6,660 bases of DNA from Nostoc sp. CHAB 5715 (GCF_020829685.1 NZ_JAIVFR010000368.1:1-6660); one strand, 5' to 3'. Counted from the first letter of the stretch, positions 1 to 6,401 are shown. The notes: generated by a model not told the origin, from the letters alone. Made by a program: numbers and translations.

Positions 1-1
1 T

Positions 2-1366
2 CCTACCTCAACACCCAGCGATCGCATTTCTAAAGATGCTATTCGCACCAGTTTGAGGGCTTCCACTCTCGATGGTGTTTTCGCAGCAGTTTTCTCTATT
101 GGCACTGGCGGAGTTTTGCTAGGTAATTTCTTGGTGGAGTTGGATGCCAGCCCGATAGTGTTTGGGATGCTGGCTTCTATCCCGATGTTGGCGAATCTTT
201 TTCAGCCAATAGGTGCTTACTTGTCTGAACGCAGCACTAGCCGCTTTCAGTATTCCCTTGGCATTTATGGGATTGCTCGGCTACTGTGGCTGATTTTAGT
301 AATTGGCATTGTTAGCTTTAGTTGGGGAGGACTTAATTCCAACCAATTAGTGGTATTGTCCCTCCTGATTCTCGTATGCAGCCATCTTTTGGGAGGACTA
401 GGAACTGCATCGTGGTTCAGTTGGATAGCAATGTTAGTCCCACGGCGATTGCGAGGTAGATATTTCGGGCTACGCAATAGTATTGCCAACTTAACCGAGT
501 TAATCAGCTTGCCAATAGCTGGTCTAGCTGTATCACATTGGTACGGGGGGTCTATCCAAGGTTATGGGGTGATTTTGCTCTTAGGCATTATCTTTGGAAT
601 TGTGAGTTTGGGGTGTCAATATTTCCAGGTAGATATAAATCCCCAATTACAAAATACTTATTATGCTAACTCATCTCAAACAAGTGAAATTCAGTCAGAC
701 TCGGCACCAAATGAACCTGATGAGATATCTGAAGCAATTTCTCTGCCGCAAATACCAACTCCCCAAAACCAGATAAATAACAGCATTTGGAAAAACTCTA
801 ATTTTTTGGTGTTTCTGCTTTATTTCGGCTCATGGTCATTTGCTGTTAGCCTGAGTGCTCCGTTTTTTAACCTCTATTTGCTAGATACGCTGAACTTGGA
901 TGTGAGTTGGGTAACTTTCTACAACAGCCTGCGAGCAGGGGCACACATGCTAATGCTCATCGTGTGGGGTAGATTAGCAGATAAAATAGGCAATCGTCCG
1001 ATTTTAATTTCTAATGGAATTCTAATTGCAGTCATACCCTGGCTATGGCTGACGATTGGTTCTAGTCCTCTCGACCTCTGGCTGTGGTTGCCGCTGTTAC
1101 ACATTTTCATTGGGGCTAATTGGGGAGGAGTTGACTTGTGTAACAACAATCTCCAGATAGAGATTGCACCAGTAAAAAATCAGTCTATCTATTTTGCAAC
1201 AGCAGCAGCTGTTGCTGGAGCAAGTGGTGCTTTAGGAGCAACTATCGGTGGCTTCATTGCTCAATTTGCTGGGTCTTTTGGCATAGCAGAAGTATTCATT
1301 GTGTCTGGGATATTACGATTAGCGGCACTTGTGCCACTTATTGTTAAAAAAGATTTGGGTAGTTAG
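2..1366 (+). CDS. MFS transporter, 5' end outside window
   Basis: This is a Major Facilitator Superfamily membrane carrier with 12 probable transmembrane helices. The frame is open to the window edge. Codons before the TTG at 53 read PTSTPSDRISKDAIRTS and join smoothly onto the first helix, so the real start probably lies left of base 1. Numbering from that TTG, helices fall near residues 8-28, 35-57, 73-90, 98-116, 143-160, 170-190, 251-276, 290-305, 317-335, 342-356, 380-403 and 410-430. A long hydrophilic loop (about 192-250, rich in N, S, Q and P) separates the two halves. The motif A sequence GRLADKIGNRP sits at 306-316 after helix 8, as expected for the C-terminal half. The substrate cannot be read from sequence. 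Position upstream of and co-directional with the probable mysH suggests export of an MAA or saccharide, but the 290-bp gap argues against a tight operon. Family call strong, substrate unknown. Confidence 0.9.
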   Translation, partial: PTSTPSDRISKDAIRTSLRASTLDGVFAAVFSIGTGGVLLGNFLVELDASPIVFGMLASIPMLANLFQPIGAYLSERSTSRFQYSLGIYGIARLLWLILVIGIVSFSWGGLNSNQLVVLSLLILVCSHLLGGLGTASWFSWIAMLVPRRLRGRYFGLRNSIANLTELISLPIAGLAVSHWYGGSIQGYGVILLLGIIFGIVSLGCQYFQVDINPQLQNTYYANSSQTSEIQSDSAPNEPDEISEAISLPQIPTPQNQINNSIWKNSNFLVFLLYFGSWSFAVSLSAPFFNLYLLDTLNLDVSWVTFYNSLRAGAHMLMLIVWGRLADKIGNRPILISNGILIAVIPWLWLTIGSSPLDLWLWLPLLHIFIGANWGGVDLCNNNLQIEIAPVKNQSIYFATAAAVAGASGALGATIGGFIAQFAGSFGIAEVFIVSGILRLAALVPLIVKKDLGS

Positions 1367-1656
1367 GGTAAAATTTGTTGGTTACGGATGTGAACAAAGA
1401 ATGTTGTACTCAGACTTAAAATTTTTCCACCTACAGAAAGAATTGCTAACTTAATCTCTACTCTATACTGAAAAATCTTTGTTAGATAGTGACAAAGTTC
1501 ATGTCAGGAAAACAGGTTTTAGAAATCTGTTGTTATATAAGCTGATATGCATTTAGTTTGCAGTCTGGTAAAAACTTCTGTTTCAATATGCAATTTGAAT
1601 GCCAATTAGCTTATCTGACCCCAATTAGTTAAATTTCAAAATCTGAAAAAGTTACT
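1367..1656. other. Intergenic gap upstream of probable mysH
   Basis: No coding sequence is evident in these 290 bases. Two structures stand out. The first is an imperfect hairpin at 1511-1531, with arms AACAGGTTT and AAATCTGTT, a 3-base loop and one G-T wobble. No T-run follows it, so it is not a convincing terminator. The second is a direct repeat CCAATTAG at 1602-1609 and 1621-1628, starts 19 bp apart, shortly before the mysH start. No convincing paired -35/-10 boxes could be picked. The mysH promoter is presumably in the AT-rich right half. Confidence 0.5.
1602..1628 (+). repeat. CCAATTAG direct repeat ahead of mysH
   Basis: Two exact copies of CCAATTAG, each followed by [C/T]T, lie about 29 and 48 bp before the ATG at 1657. 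Their starts are 19 bp apart, close to two helical turns. This could be a two-site operator or simply AT-rich coincidence. No regulator is known to match it. Confidence 0.3.
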
Positions 1657-2460
1657 ATGCTCAAGGTAGACACATCAAAAATCAGCCCTCAACAAGTTGA
1701 AGCTTTCGAGCGAGACGGCGTTATCTGCGTCAAAAATGTTTTGGATGACATCTGGGTAGAACGGATGCGAACAGCCGTTGAAAAGAATGTATTAATCCCT
1801 GGCCCTTTAGAAGTTAAGGGCATCCCCAAATCAGAAGGTCATGTGGAACATACCAGTAACTTATGGCTCACTGATGCTGATTTCCGTGCTTTGGCTTTTG
1901 AATCTCCACTAGCAACACTCGCTGCTCAAGTCTTGAAATCGAAAAAACTTAACTTTTTGGGTGACGGTTTCTTTGTTAAAAAGCCGAAAGCAGACAGCCG
2001 TGTCGGCTGGCATAACGACAAATCTTACTGGCCTATACAAGGCGAGCAGTGTTGTAAAATTTGGCTGGCTTTAGATAGTGTCAACCAAGAAAATGGTAAA
2101 TTAGAGTACATTAAAGCCTCTCATCTATGGGGCAAGGAGTTACGTGAAGAATCTGACCCCTCGTGGTTTGTAGAGCCAAAGCCTCACGAAATTTTGTCTT
2201 GGGATATGGAGCCTGGAGATTGCTTGGTTCATCATTTTATGACAATTCATCATTCAGTAAGAAACACATCCTCCACACGACGACGCGCAGTAGTGATTAA
2301 TTGGACTGGCGATGATGTTACTTATGATCGCCGCCCCAATGCTTGGCCTTTCAGACCTCTTGAGGAAATTGATATCCCAGAATTTGAGTCTCTCAAAGCC
2401 AAAAAACCTGGGGAGCCGATAGACTGCGATATCTTTCCGAGAGTTGAACTGCATCGCTAG
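1657..2460 (+). CDS. mysH: Phytanoyl-CoA dioxygenase-like Fe(II)/2OG oxygenase, probable MysH
   Basis: This 267-residue soluble enzyme belongs to the phytanoyl-CoA dioxygenase (PhyH) family of non-heme iron, 2-oxoglutarate-dependent oxygenases. The iron facial triad is visible: the HxD pair is H119/D121 in GWHNDKSYW, and the distal His is H198 in IHHSVRN, equivalent to the HGSxxN motif of PhyH. R209 lies 11 residues later, where the 2-oxoglutarate carboxylate-binding Arg is expected. The length is full for the family. In Nostoc, MysH is a PhyH-type oxygenase that converts disubstituted imine MAAs such as porphyra-334 or shinorine to palythine-type MAAs. The family alone would not identify the substrate. 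The symbol rests on linkage to mysD and the mysC end within 4 kb. The start is the first ATG of the frame. The ribosome binding site is weak (CTGAAAAAG upstream). A fossil GT4 segment begins directly after the stop. Confidence 0.72.
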   Translation: MLKVDTSKISPQQVEAFERDGVICVKNVLDDIWVERMRTAVEKNVLIPGPLEVKGIPKSEGHVEHTSNLWLTDADFRALAFESPLATLAAQVLKSKKLNFLGDGFFVKKPKADSRVGWHNDKSYWPIQGEQCCKIWLALDSVNQENGKLEYIKASHLWGKELREESDPSWFVEPKPHEILSWDMEPGDCLVHHFMTIHHSVRNTSSTRRRAVVINWTGDDVTYDRRPNAWPFRPLEEIDIPEFESLKAKKPGEPIDCDIFPRVELHR

Positions 2461-2526
2461 TGCGGAATTTAAAGGTGGTTGCTGCTATTGTTAAGGATGC
2501 GATCGCTATACAAAATCTTATAGTGA

Positions 2527-2619
2527 TAGGACTTACGCAAAAATTGCTAAAAAGCTTAATTTATCGAACCGCCAAGACGCCAAGAGCGCCGAGAATTAGT
2601 AGAGTGTACGTAAGTCCTA
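2527..2619. mobile_element. 93-bp MITE-like element with TIRs and 5-bp TSD
   Basis: The terminal inverted repeats are TAGGACTTACGCA at the left (2527-2539) and TACGTAAGTCCTA at the right (2607-2619), matching at 12 of 13 positions. The exact direct repeat AGTGA flanks it at 2522-2526 and 2620-2624. The next base T also matches, so the duplication could be 6 bp. The interior is non-coding and holds a tandem CGCCAAGA-type motif at 2570-2594. This kind of repeat (GGACTTACGCA ends with a CGCCAAGA core) is familiar from Nostoc intergenic regions. No transposase is present, so movement would need one supplied in trans. Its family is not assigned. The boundaries are independently supported by the empty-site comparison with the intact GT4 gene. 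Confidence 0.85.
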
Positions 2620-2630
2620 AGTGATTCTCC

Positions 2631-2655
2631 TCAACTATGTAGCAACCATAGTTGA
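2631..2655. repeat. Perfect 9-bp hairpin between convergent genes
   Basis: The arms TCAACTATG (2631-2639) and CATAGTTGA (2647-2655) enclose a 7-base loop. It lies between the 3' ends of mysH and the GT14 gene and could end transcription from either side. However, it falls inside the GT4 fossil, and the intact gene has the related sequence CTCAACTCGGTAGCAACCAT, so most of it is inherited coding sequence. Only a few substitutions complete the stem. There is no T-run, only AT-rich sequence to its right. Confidence 0.35.
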
Positions 2656-2694
2656 AATTTATTTAGCTGAGTTTATCAAAATGTTAGGTGAGTA

Positions 2695-3606
2695 CTAGGA
2701 TGTAATTTTGTCAAGTTCATCAAGAATATTGCTATCTATATCGATGTCAAATTTCCGAGCAAAATGAGCAGATGATGCAAGCAGATTAGGCAAATCTTCC
2801 ATTAGCAATATTTTGGGATGAGGGCCTCCGGTTGACCAATCAACATATCGCCGACAGTCATTTTTTAGTTTCAGGTGAGATGCATTACCAAGTATAGTTT
2901 GAATATACGCCTCCTCTGGATACTTGAGCTTACTGTAATGTAAGGTTACGGCATTTCTCTGTCCGTGGAAATCGATAATGTACTCAGCAGCTTTGCGATT
3001 GGCACAAAACCATTGACTTCCACTGAAACAAGCAAGGTTATTTGAAAAAGGAAGAAAAGGTTTCGTTAATAAAGGATGTTCTATGCGTATTTCTATATTC
3101 AGTTGACCAAAGTATTTTTTTAAGTAATGAAAAGAAAACGACTTCGTACAGTATCGTTCATAAGAATTTTTTAACCATACCATATTTTGTATTACATTAT
3201 GTTTATAAATATCGTATGTAATCTGCTCATGCTCAACATAAGCATCGTATGGACTTGAGGCTAGCTCATCCAATATTTGTCTTGCAGTTTTAATAGGATA
3301 GTCTGATCCACTAAGGTATACAAACCAATCTGGTGGATCTGGTATCTCGTACATTAGTTTAAGTGCCTGTATTGTAGCCTCTTCTACAGAAAAATCTGCC
3401 CACTTTGTTTGGATGTAGGGGCGTACTAGTAAAACATTTTTTGATAGAGTATCTATAGATAAATCACTTTTTGAAAAATCATGATGACACACAATTACAG
3501 GATGATCGAACATCTTATTTAATTGATTGATTAACCTGTAAATTTGTAGAGGTTTTGCGTGTGTTAATAAAAGAAAGCCTAGTGTTGGGCTGGTGTTCTC
3601 GTGCAT
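2695..3606 (-). CDS. GT14-family glycosyltransferase (core-2/I-branching, xylosyltransferase-like)
   Basis: This 303-residue protein has the layout of the GT14 'Branch' domain, whose characterised members are beta-1,6-GlcNAc transferases and protein O-xylosyltransferases. Visible hallmarks in order are: FLLLTHAKP near the N-terminus (11-19), HHDF (41-44), YLSGSDYPIKT (97-107), SGSQWFCANR (195-204), YPEEAY (229-234) and DWSTGGPHPK followed by SSAHFARKFD (256-287). The YPEEAY segment corresponds to the SPDE region, with E232 as the likely catalytic base. There is no signal peptide or membrane helix, unlike the Golgi-anchored eukaryotic enzymes, so a cytoplasmic role on a soluble acceptor or lipid-linked glycan is likely. 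The gene converges on mysH and diverges from GT4. The ATG at 3606 begins just before the first beta strand, and no good ribosome binding site is seen. Acceptor and donor are unknown. A sugar addition to MAAs is an inference from context, and exopolysaccharide work is the alternative. Confidence 0.85.
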   Translation of the reverse strand: MHENTSPTLGFLLLTHAKPLQIYRLINQLNKMFDHPVIVCHHDFSKSDLSIDTLSKNVLLVRPYIQTKWADFSVEEATIQALKLMYEIPDPPDWFVYLSGSDYPIKTARQILDELASSPYDAYVEHEQITYDIYKHNVIQNMVWLKNSYERYCTKSFSFHYLKKYFGQLNIEIRIEHPLLTKPFLPFSNNLACFSGSQWFCANRKAAEYIIDFHGQRNAVTLHYSKLKYPEEAYIQTILGNASHLKLKNDCRRYVDWSTGGPHPKILLMEDLPNLLASSAHFARKFDIDIDSNILDELDKITS

Positions 3607-3768
3607 TTGTCCAAGTTGTAGAGGTATTTATATTAAGTTGCATTCCACGAGATTACTTTTGAAATAACTATGGAATGTGGTAATAAAATTACTCCAATAC
3701 AGTACACTATTACGCTACAATCTGGCAAGAACAAACTTGATGTTAATAAATAAACAATTAAATCAACA
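3607..3768. promoter_or_regulatory. Divergent promoter region between GT14 and GT4 genes
   Basis: These 162 AT-rich bases separate two genes read away from each other, so both promoters should lie here. A 7-bp inverted repeat, CATTCCA at 3641-3647 and TGGAATG at 3671-3677, sits near the middle-left and could be an operator. No clear -35/-10 pair or strong Shine-Dalgarno sequence is apparent for either gene. Confidence 0.45.
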
Positions 3769-5034
3769 ATGATTAAGCCTCTATTGATTAACACTTACGA
3801 TCCCAAGGGAGGAGCAGGAGCTGCTCGTGCAGCTTATCGGCTACATCAAGAACTCCTGAGATTAGAAATTGATTCTCAGATGCTAATTCAAGATAAAAGA
3901 ATAGCTGACTCTACTGTAGTTAGTTCTCCCAATAAGGTAGCTCAAATAATGTGGAAAGCTCGTCCGATGTTGGATGCTTTACCACTAGAACTTTATAGAA
4001 ATATGCCACGTAATCCTGTATTTTTCCGGCTCCAATGGCTCCCTAATACAGTTACGTCGCAAATTGCTAAACTTGACCCAGACATCATTAACCTGCATTG
4101 GATATGTGACGGATTTATACCAATTGAAGCACTGGCAAAATTCAATAAACCTATTGTTTGGACATTTCATGATACATGGGCATTCACAGGTGGATGCTGC
4201 TATTCTCTAGGGTGCGATCGCTATACAAAAACTTGTGGAAATTGCCCTCAACTCGGTAGCAACCATAGCTGGGATTTCTCTCGCTGGGTTTGGCATCGTA
4301 AAAATAAAGCATGGCAAAATCTCAAGCTTACTATTGTCAGTCCTAGTAATTGGCTTGCTGAATGTGCTAAATCCAGTTCACTATTTTCAAATAGCGACAT
4401 CAGAGTTATTCCTAACGGGTTAGATATCAGCATCTATAAACCGACGGAGCGTCAAATAGCTAGAAACTTACTGAACCTCCCACAAAATAAGCAACTACTT
4501 CTATTCGGAGCAATCAACGGAACTAGCAACCCCAGAAAAGGATTTCATCTATTGCAATCAGCATTGCAAAAATTGAGCAAGTCTGAGTGGAAAGATAAGA
4601 TTGAACTGATTGTTTTTGGTTCATCTCAACCTCAAGAACCAGTTGATTTAGGTTTTAAGGTACACTACTTAGGCAAAGTTGATGATCAGAATAAACTAGC
4701 GCTTCTGTACTCATCTGCGGATGTGATGATTGTGCCATCGATTGAAGATAATTTGCCACTGACTGCTTGTGAATCCGTGTCCTGCGGTACACCTGTGGTT
4801 TCTTTTGATTCAACGGGACTCAAAGATATAGTTGAACACCAAAAAAATGGATATCGAGCGCAATGTTTTAGTTGTGATGACTTAGCAAATGGTATTATCT
4901 GGGTAATAGAGAACAAAGAGCGGCATCAAAAACTTTGCGCGAACGCTCGTGAGAAAGCCGAACAAGAGTTTGCGATCGAGCTGCAAGCACATCGTTACTT
5001 ATCCCTCTTTGAGGAAATGAGTAAGCCCTCGTAG
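3769..5034 (+). CDS. GT4-family glycosyltransferase, GT-B fold
   Basis: This 421-residue retaining glycosyltransferase has two Rossmann domains. The N-terminal acceptor domain opens with the glycine-rich loop GGAGAARAAYRL (14-25) and contains DIINLHW (105-111) and WTFHDTWAFTGGC (131-143). The C-terminal nucleotide-sugar domain has VIPNGLD (213-219), the phosphate-binding NPRKG (254-258), the SADVMIVPS strand (316-324) and EDNLPLTACESVSCGTPVV (326-344), which includes the donor-binding E335. A Cys cluster at 143, 144, 149, 156 and 159 lies in a linker typical of a cyanobacterial/bacterial subgroup and could bind metal. The length is full and there is no membrane segment. The ATG at 3769 starts right at the first strand. 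The gene stands alone on its strand, divergent from GT14 and convergent with mysD. Sugar and acceptor are not readable; glycosylation of MAAs or of extracellular polysaccharide are both possible. A broken paralogue lies at 2461-2680. Confidence 0.9.
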   Translation: MIKPLLINTYDPKGGAGAARAAYRLHQELLRLEIDSQMLIQDKRIADSTVVSSPNKVAQIMWKARPMLDALPLELYRNMPRNPVFFRLQWLPNTVTSQIAKLDPDIINLHWICDGFIPIEALAKFNKPIVWTFHDTWAFTGGCCYSLGCDRYTKTCGNCPQLGSNHSWDFSRWVWHRKNKAWQNLKLTIVSPSNWLAECAKSSSLFSNSDIRVIPNGLDISIYKPTERQIARNLLNLPQNKQLLLFGAINGTSNPRKGFHLLQSALQKLSKSEWKDKIELIVFGSSQPQEPVDLGFKVHYLGKVDDQNKLALLYSSADVMIVPSIEDNLPLTACESVSCGTPVVSFDSTGLKDIVEHQKNGYRAQCFSCDDLANGIIWVIENKERHQKLCANAREKAEQEFAIELQAHRYLSLFEEMSKPS

Positions 5035-5045
5035 AGAAGCTTCTC
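5034..5045. repeat. 12-bp perfect palindrome overlapping GT4 stop codon
   Basis: GAGAAGCTTCTC begins on the last base of the GT4 stop codon TAG (5032-5034). AGAAGCTTCT-centred palindromes of this kind are frequent in Nostoc intergenic DNA. A hairpin here could help end transcription between the convergent GT4 and mysD genes, but it leaves almost no loop and has no T-run, so terminator function is unproven. Confidence 0.4.
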
Positions 5046-5053
5046 GTAAACAA

Positions 5054-5091
5054 GCGATCGCTGCCTCAACCGACTCTTAATTAGCGATCGC
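5054..5091. repeat. Two HIP1 octamers in the GT4-mysD gap
   Basis: GCGATCGC occurs at 5054-5061 and 5084-5091. Other perfect copies in the window are at 18-25, 2499-2506 and 4214-4221. HIP1 is the over-represented octamer of many cyanobacterial genomes and is the main lineage marker here. The rest of the 104-bp convergent gap (5035-5138) shows nothing further. Confidence 0.9.
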
Positions 5092-5138
5092 TCACCCATA
5101 CACTACAAGCGGAAAAACCTATACCAAGAAATTCACTA

Positions 5139-6185
5139 TCAATTTTGCAACGCTTTTTTATTACTGCCTAACGTTTCATTAATAGCCATGATTAATAACT
5201 CATTTAGAGGGATTCCCACTGCTTTAGCCATAGAAGAAATCACGCTTTTTGGGGCAAAAGAACAATACAAACCGGCTTCTAAGAACCAAGGTTCTCCCTC
5301 TGGGTCGATCCGAAAGTCAAATAAACTGTAGTGGCGACAACCCAAAGCCTGATGACACTTCTTAGCCACTTGCTGAACTTTCTGGGTGATTGAGTCGTTA
5401 GGGTCTACGATCCAAGACTTTTTATTATCTTTAGCAGCAAAACCCAAGTTGCCATCGTCCGTTTGTTTGAGTTTATCAGCATGGTTGCGGATGGGTTTTT
5501 CGTGGGGGTCTAACAGATACTCTTCAAGGGGTAAACCCACTAGCTCCCCGTCTTTGACAATGATACCGCATCTGACTTCTCGACCGAGTTCGATGAATTC
5601 TTCTACGATCACCTCATCTGAATATTCAAATGCTTTCTTCAGAGCAGCGTCATAGTCAGTAGCCTCTTTGACTAAGGCCATCCCTAAAGAGTTATCGGAG
5701 CTTACAGGTTTGACGATCGCTGGAGGTGTAATTGTCGGAACGTCTCCTTGGTGAAGCAGTTCTCCACGAGGCACTTTTACCCCTGCGGCTTCGACAATTG
5801 CTTTGGTTCTGGCTTTGTGCGCCGTTATTGCCATGATATCTGGAGTATTGCCTACGTAAGGGATCTTCAGCAGATCGAATAGGGCGCGGTAGTGAGTCAT
5901 TCCAGGAATACAAAACATTTGTGGTAACACGATGTCAATGTTTTGCGCTGTTAGAAACTGTATGGCATCGGACAGAGGAATCGGTTTGGTGTCAGCAATA
6001 TCTTCAGGGCTGAGGGAGGGAGGAAATCGCCAGTGGCGATCGGGTGTGATGTATGCAATCTGAAAGTCATAGTGCGATCGATCTGCCGTTGCTGCCAGAC
6101 AATCTTGGGCGTAAAGGCGTGACAAATCACAGTAAAAATCATTGTATGCAGACCCAACTAAATGAAGGATACGAAGTACTGGCAT
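5139..6185 (-). CDS. mysD: MysD, D-Ala-D-Ala ligase-like MAA synthetase
   Basis: This 348-residue ATP-grasp ligase is homologous to D-Ala-D-Ala ligase. It closely matches MysD of Nostoc from memory (compare NpF5597 of N. punctiforme), including the start MPVLRILHLVGSA. MysD couples mycosporine-glycine to a second amino acid, often Ser or Thr, via an acyl phosphate, giving imine MAAs such as shinorine or porphyra-334. Visible parts are the N-terminal domain (1-115, IPYVGNTPDIMAI at 108-120), ATP-binding K159 in IVKPVSSDNSLG, the adenine-region VEEFIELGREVRCG (194-207), and metal-binding D290 (SLFDFRID) and E303 (WFLEAG). Where Ddl has Asn in its EVN metal motif, this protein has Gly305. The start is fixed by an AGGAAGA ribosome binding site. 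It lies in the same direction as the adjacent mysC end, 308 bp downstream of it, so it may be read from its own promoter. It converges with GT4. Confidence 0.93.
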   Translation of the reverse strand: MPVLRILHLVGSAYNDFYCDLSRLYAQDCLAATADRSHYDFQIAYITPDRHWRFPPSLSPEDIADTKPIPLSDAIQFLTAQNIDIVLPQMFCIPGMTHYRALFDLLKIPYVGNTPDIMAITAHKARTKAIVEAAGVKVPRGELLHQGDVPTITPPAIVKPVSSDNSLGMALVKEATDYDAALKKAFEYSDEVIVEEFIELGREVRCGIIVKDGELVGLPLEEYLLDPHEKPIRNHADKLKQTDDGNLGFAAKDNKKSWIVDPNDSITQKVQQVAKKCHQALGCRHYSLFDFRIDPEGEPWFLEAGLYCSFAPKSVISSMAKAVGIPLNELLIMAINETLGSNKKALQN

Positions 6186-6198
6186 GATTCATCTTCCT
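6186..6198 (-). promoter_or_regulatory. Shine-Dalgarno site of mysD
   Basis: On the minus strand the bases before the ATG read TATAGGAAGATGAATC. The purine run AGGAAGA lies about 6 bases from the start and is the best ribosome binding site in the window, supporting the ATG at 6185. A TATAAA hexamer on the same strand (plus positions 6213-6218) is a possible -10 box, but no matching -35 is evident. Confidence 0.55.
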
Positions 6199-6326
6199 AT
6201 ATAGTGTTAAAATTTATACAGCATTTTCCAGTTGAGTGGGCTACAAGAACCCCACCCCCAACCCCCTAAGAACAAGCTCTTTGCTTGCTCTGATGTACTG
6301 ATTTCTTCTTTAATTACGAATTATGA

Positions 6327-6399
6327 ACTTGTACTGAGCGACTCGTGCCGAGCGACTTGTACTGAGCCTTGGGAGAGCGTAGCCGACTTGTACTGAGCG
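6327..6399. repeat. 14-bp repeats, ACTTGTACTGAGCG type
   Basis: Three units abut exactly: ACTTGTACTGAGCG at 6327-6340, a diverged ACTCGTGCCGAGCG at 6341-6354 and ACTTGTACTGAGCC at 6355-6368. A fourth, identical to the first, is at 6386-6399 after a 17-bp spacer. Short tandem intergenic repeats of this flavour are typical of Nostocales genomes. No coding capacity or CRISPR-like spacing is seen. Confidence 0.85.
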
Positions 6400-6401
6400 G
6401 C

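Larger units (their letters stand above)
2461..2680 (+). pseudogene. Decayed GT4 glycosyltransferase fragment, MITE-interrupted
   Basis: This is a remnant of a second copy of the GT4 gene found at 3769-5034. Bases 2474-2515 match 4189-4230 at 37 of 42 positions without gaps. Read in frame they give GGCCYC*GCDRYTK against GGCCYSLGCDRYTK (residues 141-154). Right of the MITE, 2629-2660 matches 4246-4277 at 27 of 32 positions and reads PQLCSNHS against PQLGSNHS. Similarity then fades to about 6 in 10 by 2680. Stops replace Leu147 (TAA), Trp168 (TGA) and Trp173 (TGA). Homology begins within a few bases of the mysH stop and ends about 15 bp before the stop of the convergent GT14 gene. Only about 40 codons of the parent survive, so this is not functional. 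Removing 98 bp (the element plus one target copy) restores an ungapped alignment. Confidence 0.85.

Noticed and set aside
53..55. TTG as the true start of the MFS gene
   Set aside because: The frame stays open to the window edge and upstream codons continue a plausible N-terminus, so the gene is more likely cut by the window.
1561..1576. Shared promoter element with 3718-3732 (CAGTCTGGTAAAAAC and CAATCTGGCAAGAAC)
   Set aside because: It matches at only 12 of 15 bases, the flanks do not align, and it lies at different distances from the two starts. Chance similarity is likely.
2631..2655. Hairpin as a dedicated terminator for mysH or GT14
   Set aside because: It sits inside the GT4 fossil and most of its bases match the intact gene's coding sequence at 4248-4272. 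No T-run follows, so it is better explained as inherited sequence, though it may still act incidentally.
3641..3677. CATTCCA/TGGAATG inverted repeat as a confirmed operator
   Set aside because: The arms are 7 bp with a 23-bp gap in AT-rich sequence. It is noted in the divergent gap but too weak to call a binding site.
4235..4423. Small hydrophobic protein in the +2 frame inside the GT4 gene
   Set aside because: It lies fully within a well-supported GT4 coding region with conserved motifs, has no ribosome binding site, and is a shadow frame.
5386..5655. Plus-strand open frame opposite mysD
   Set aside because: It is antisense to the conserved ATP-grasp core, has a serine-rich random-looking composition and no start signal.
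6327..6399. CRISPR array
   Set aside because: Units are only 14 bp, three abut with no spacers, and no cas gene is present. It is a simple tandem repeat.
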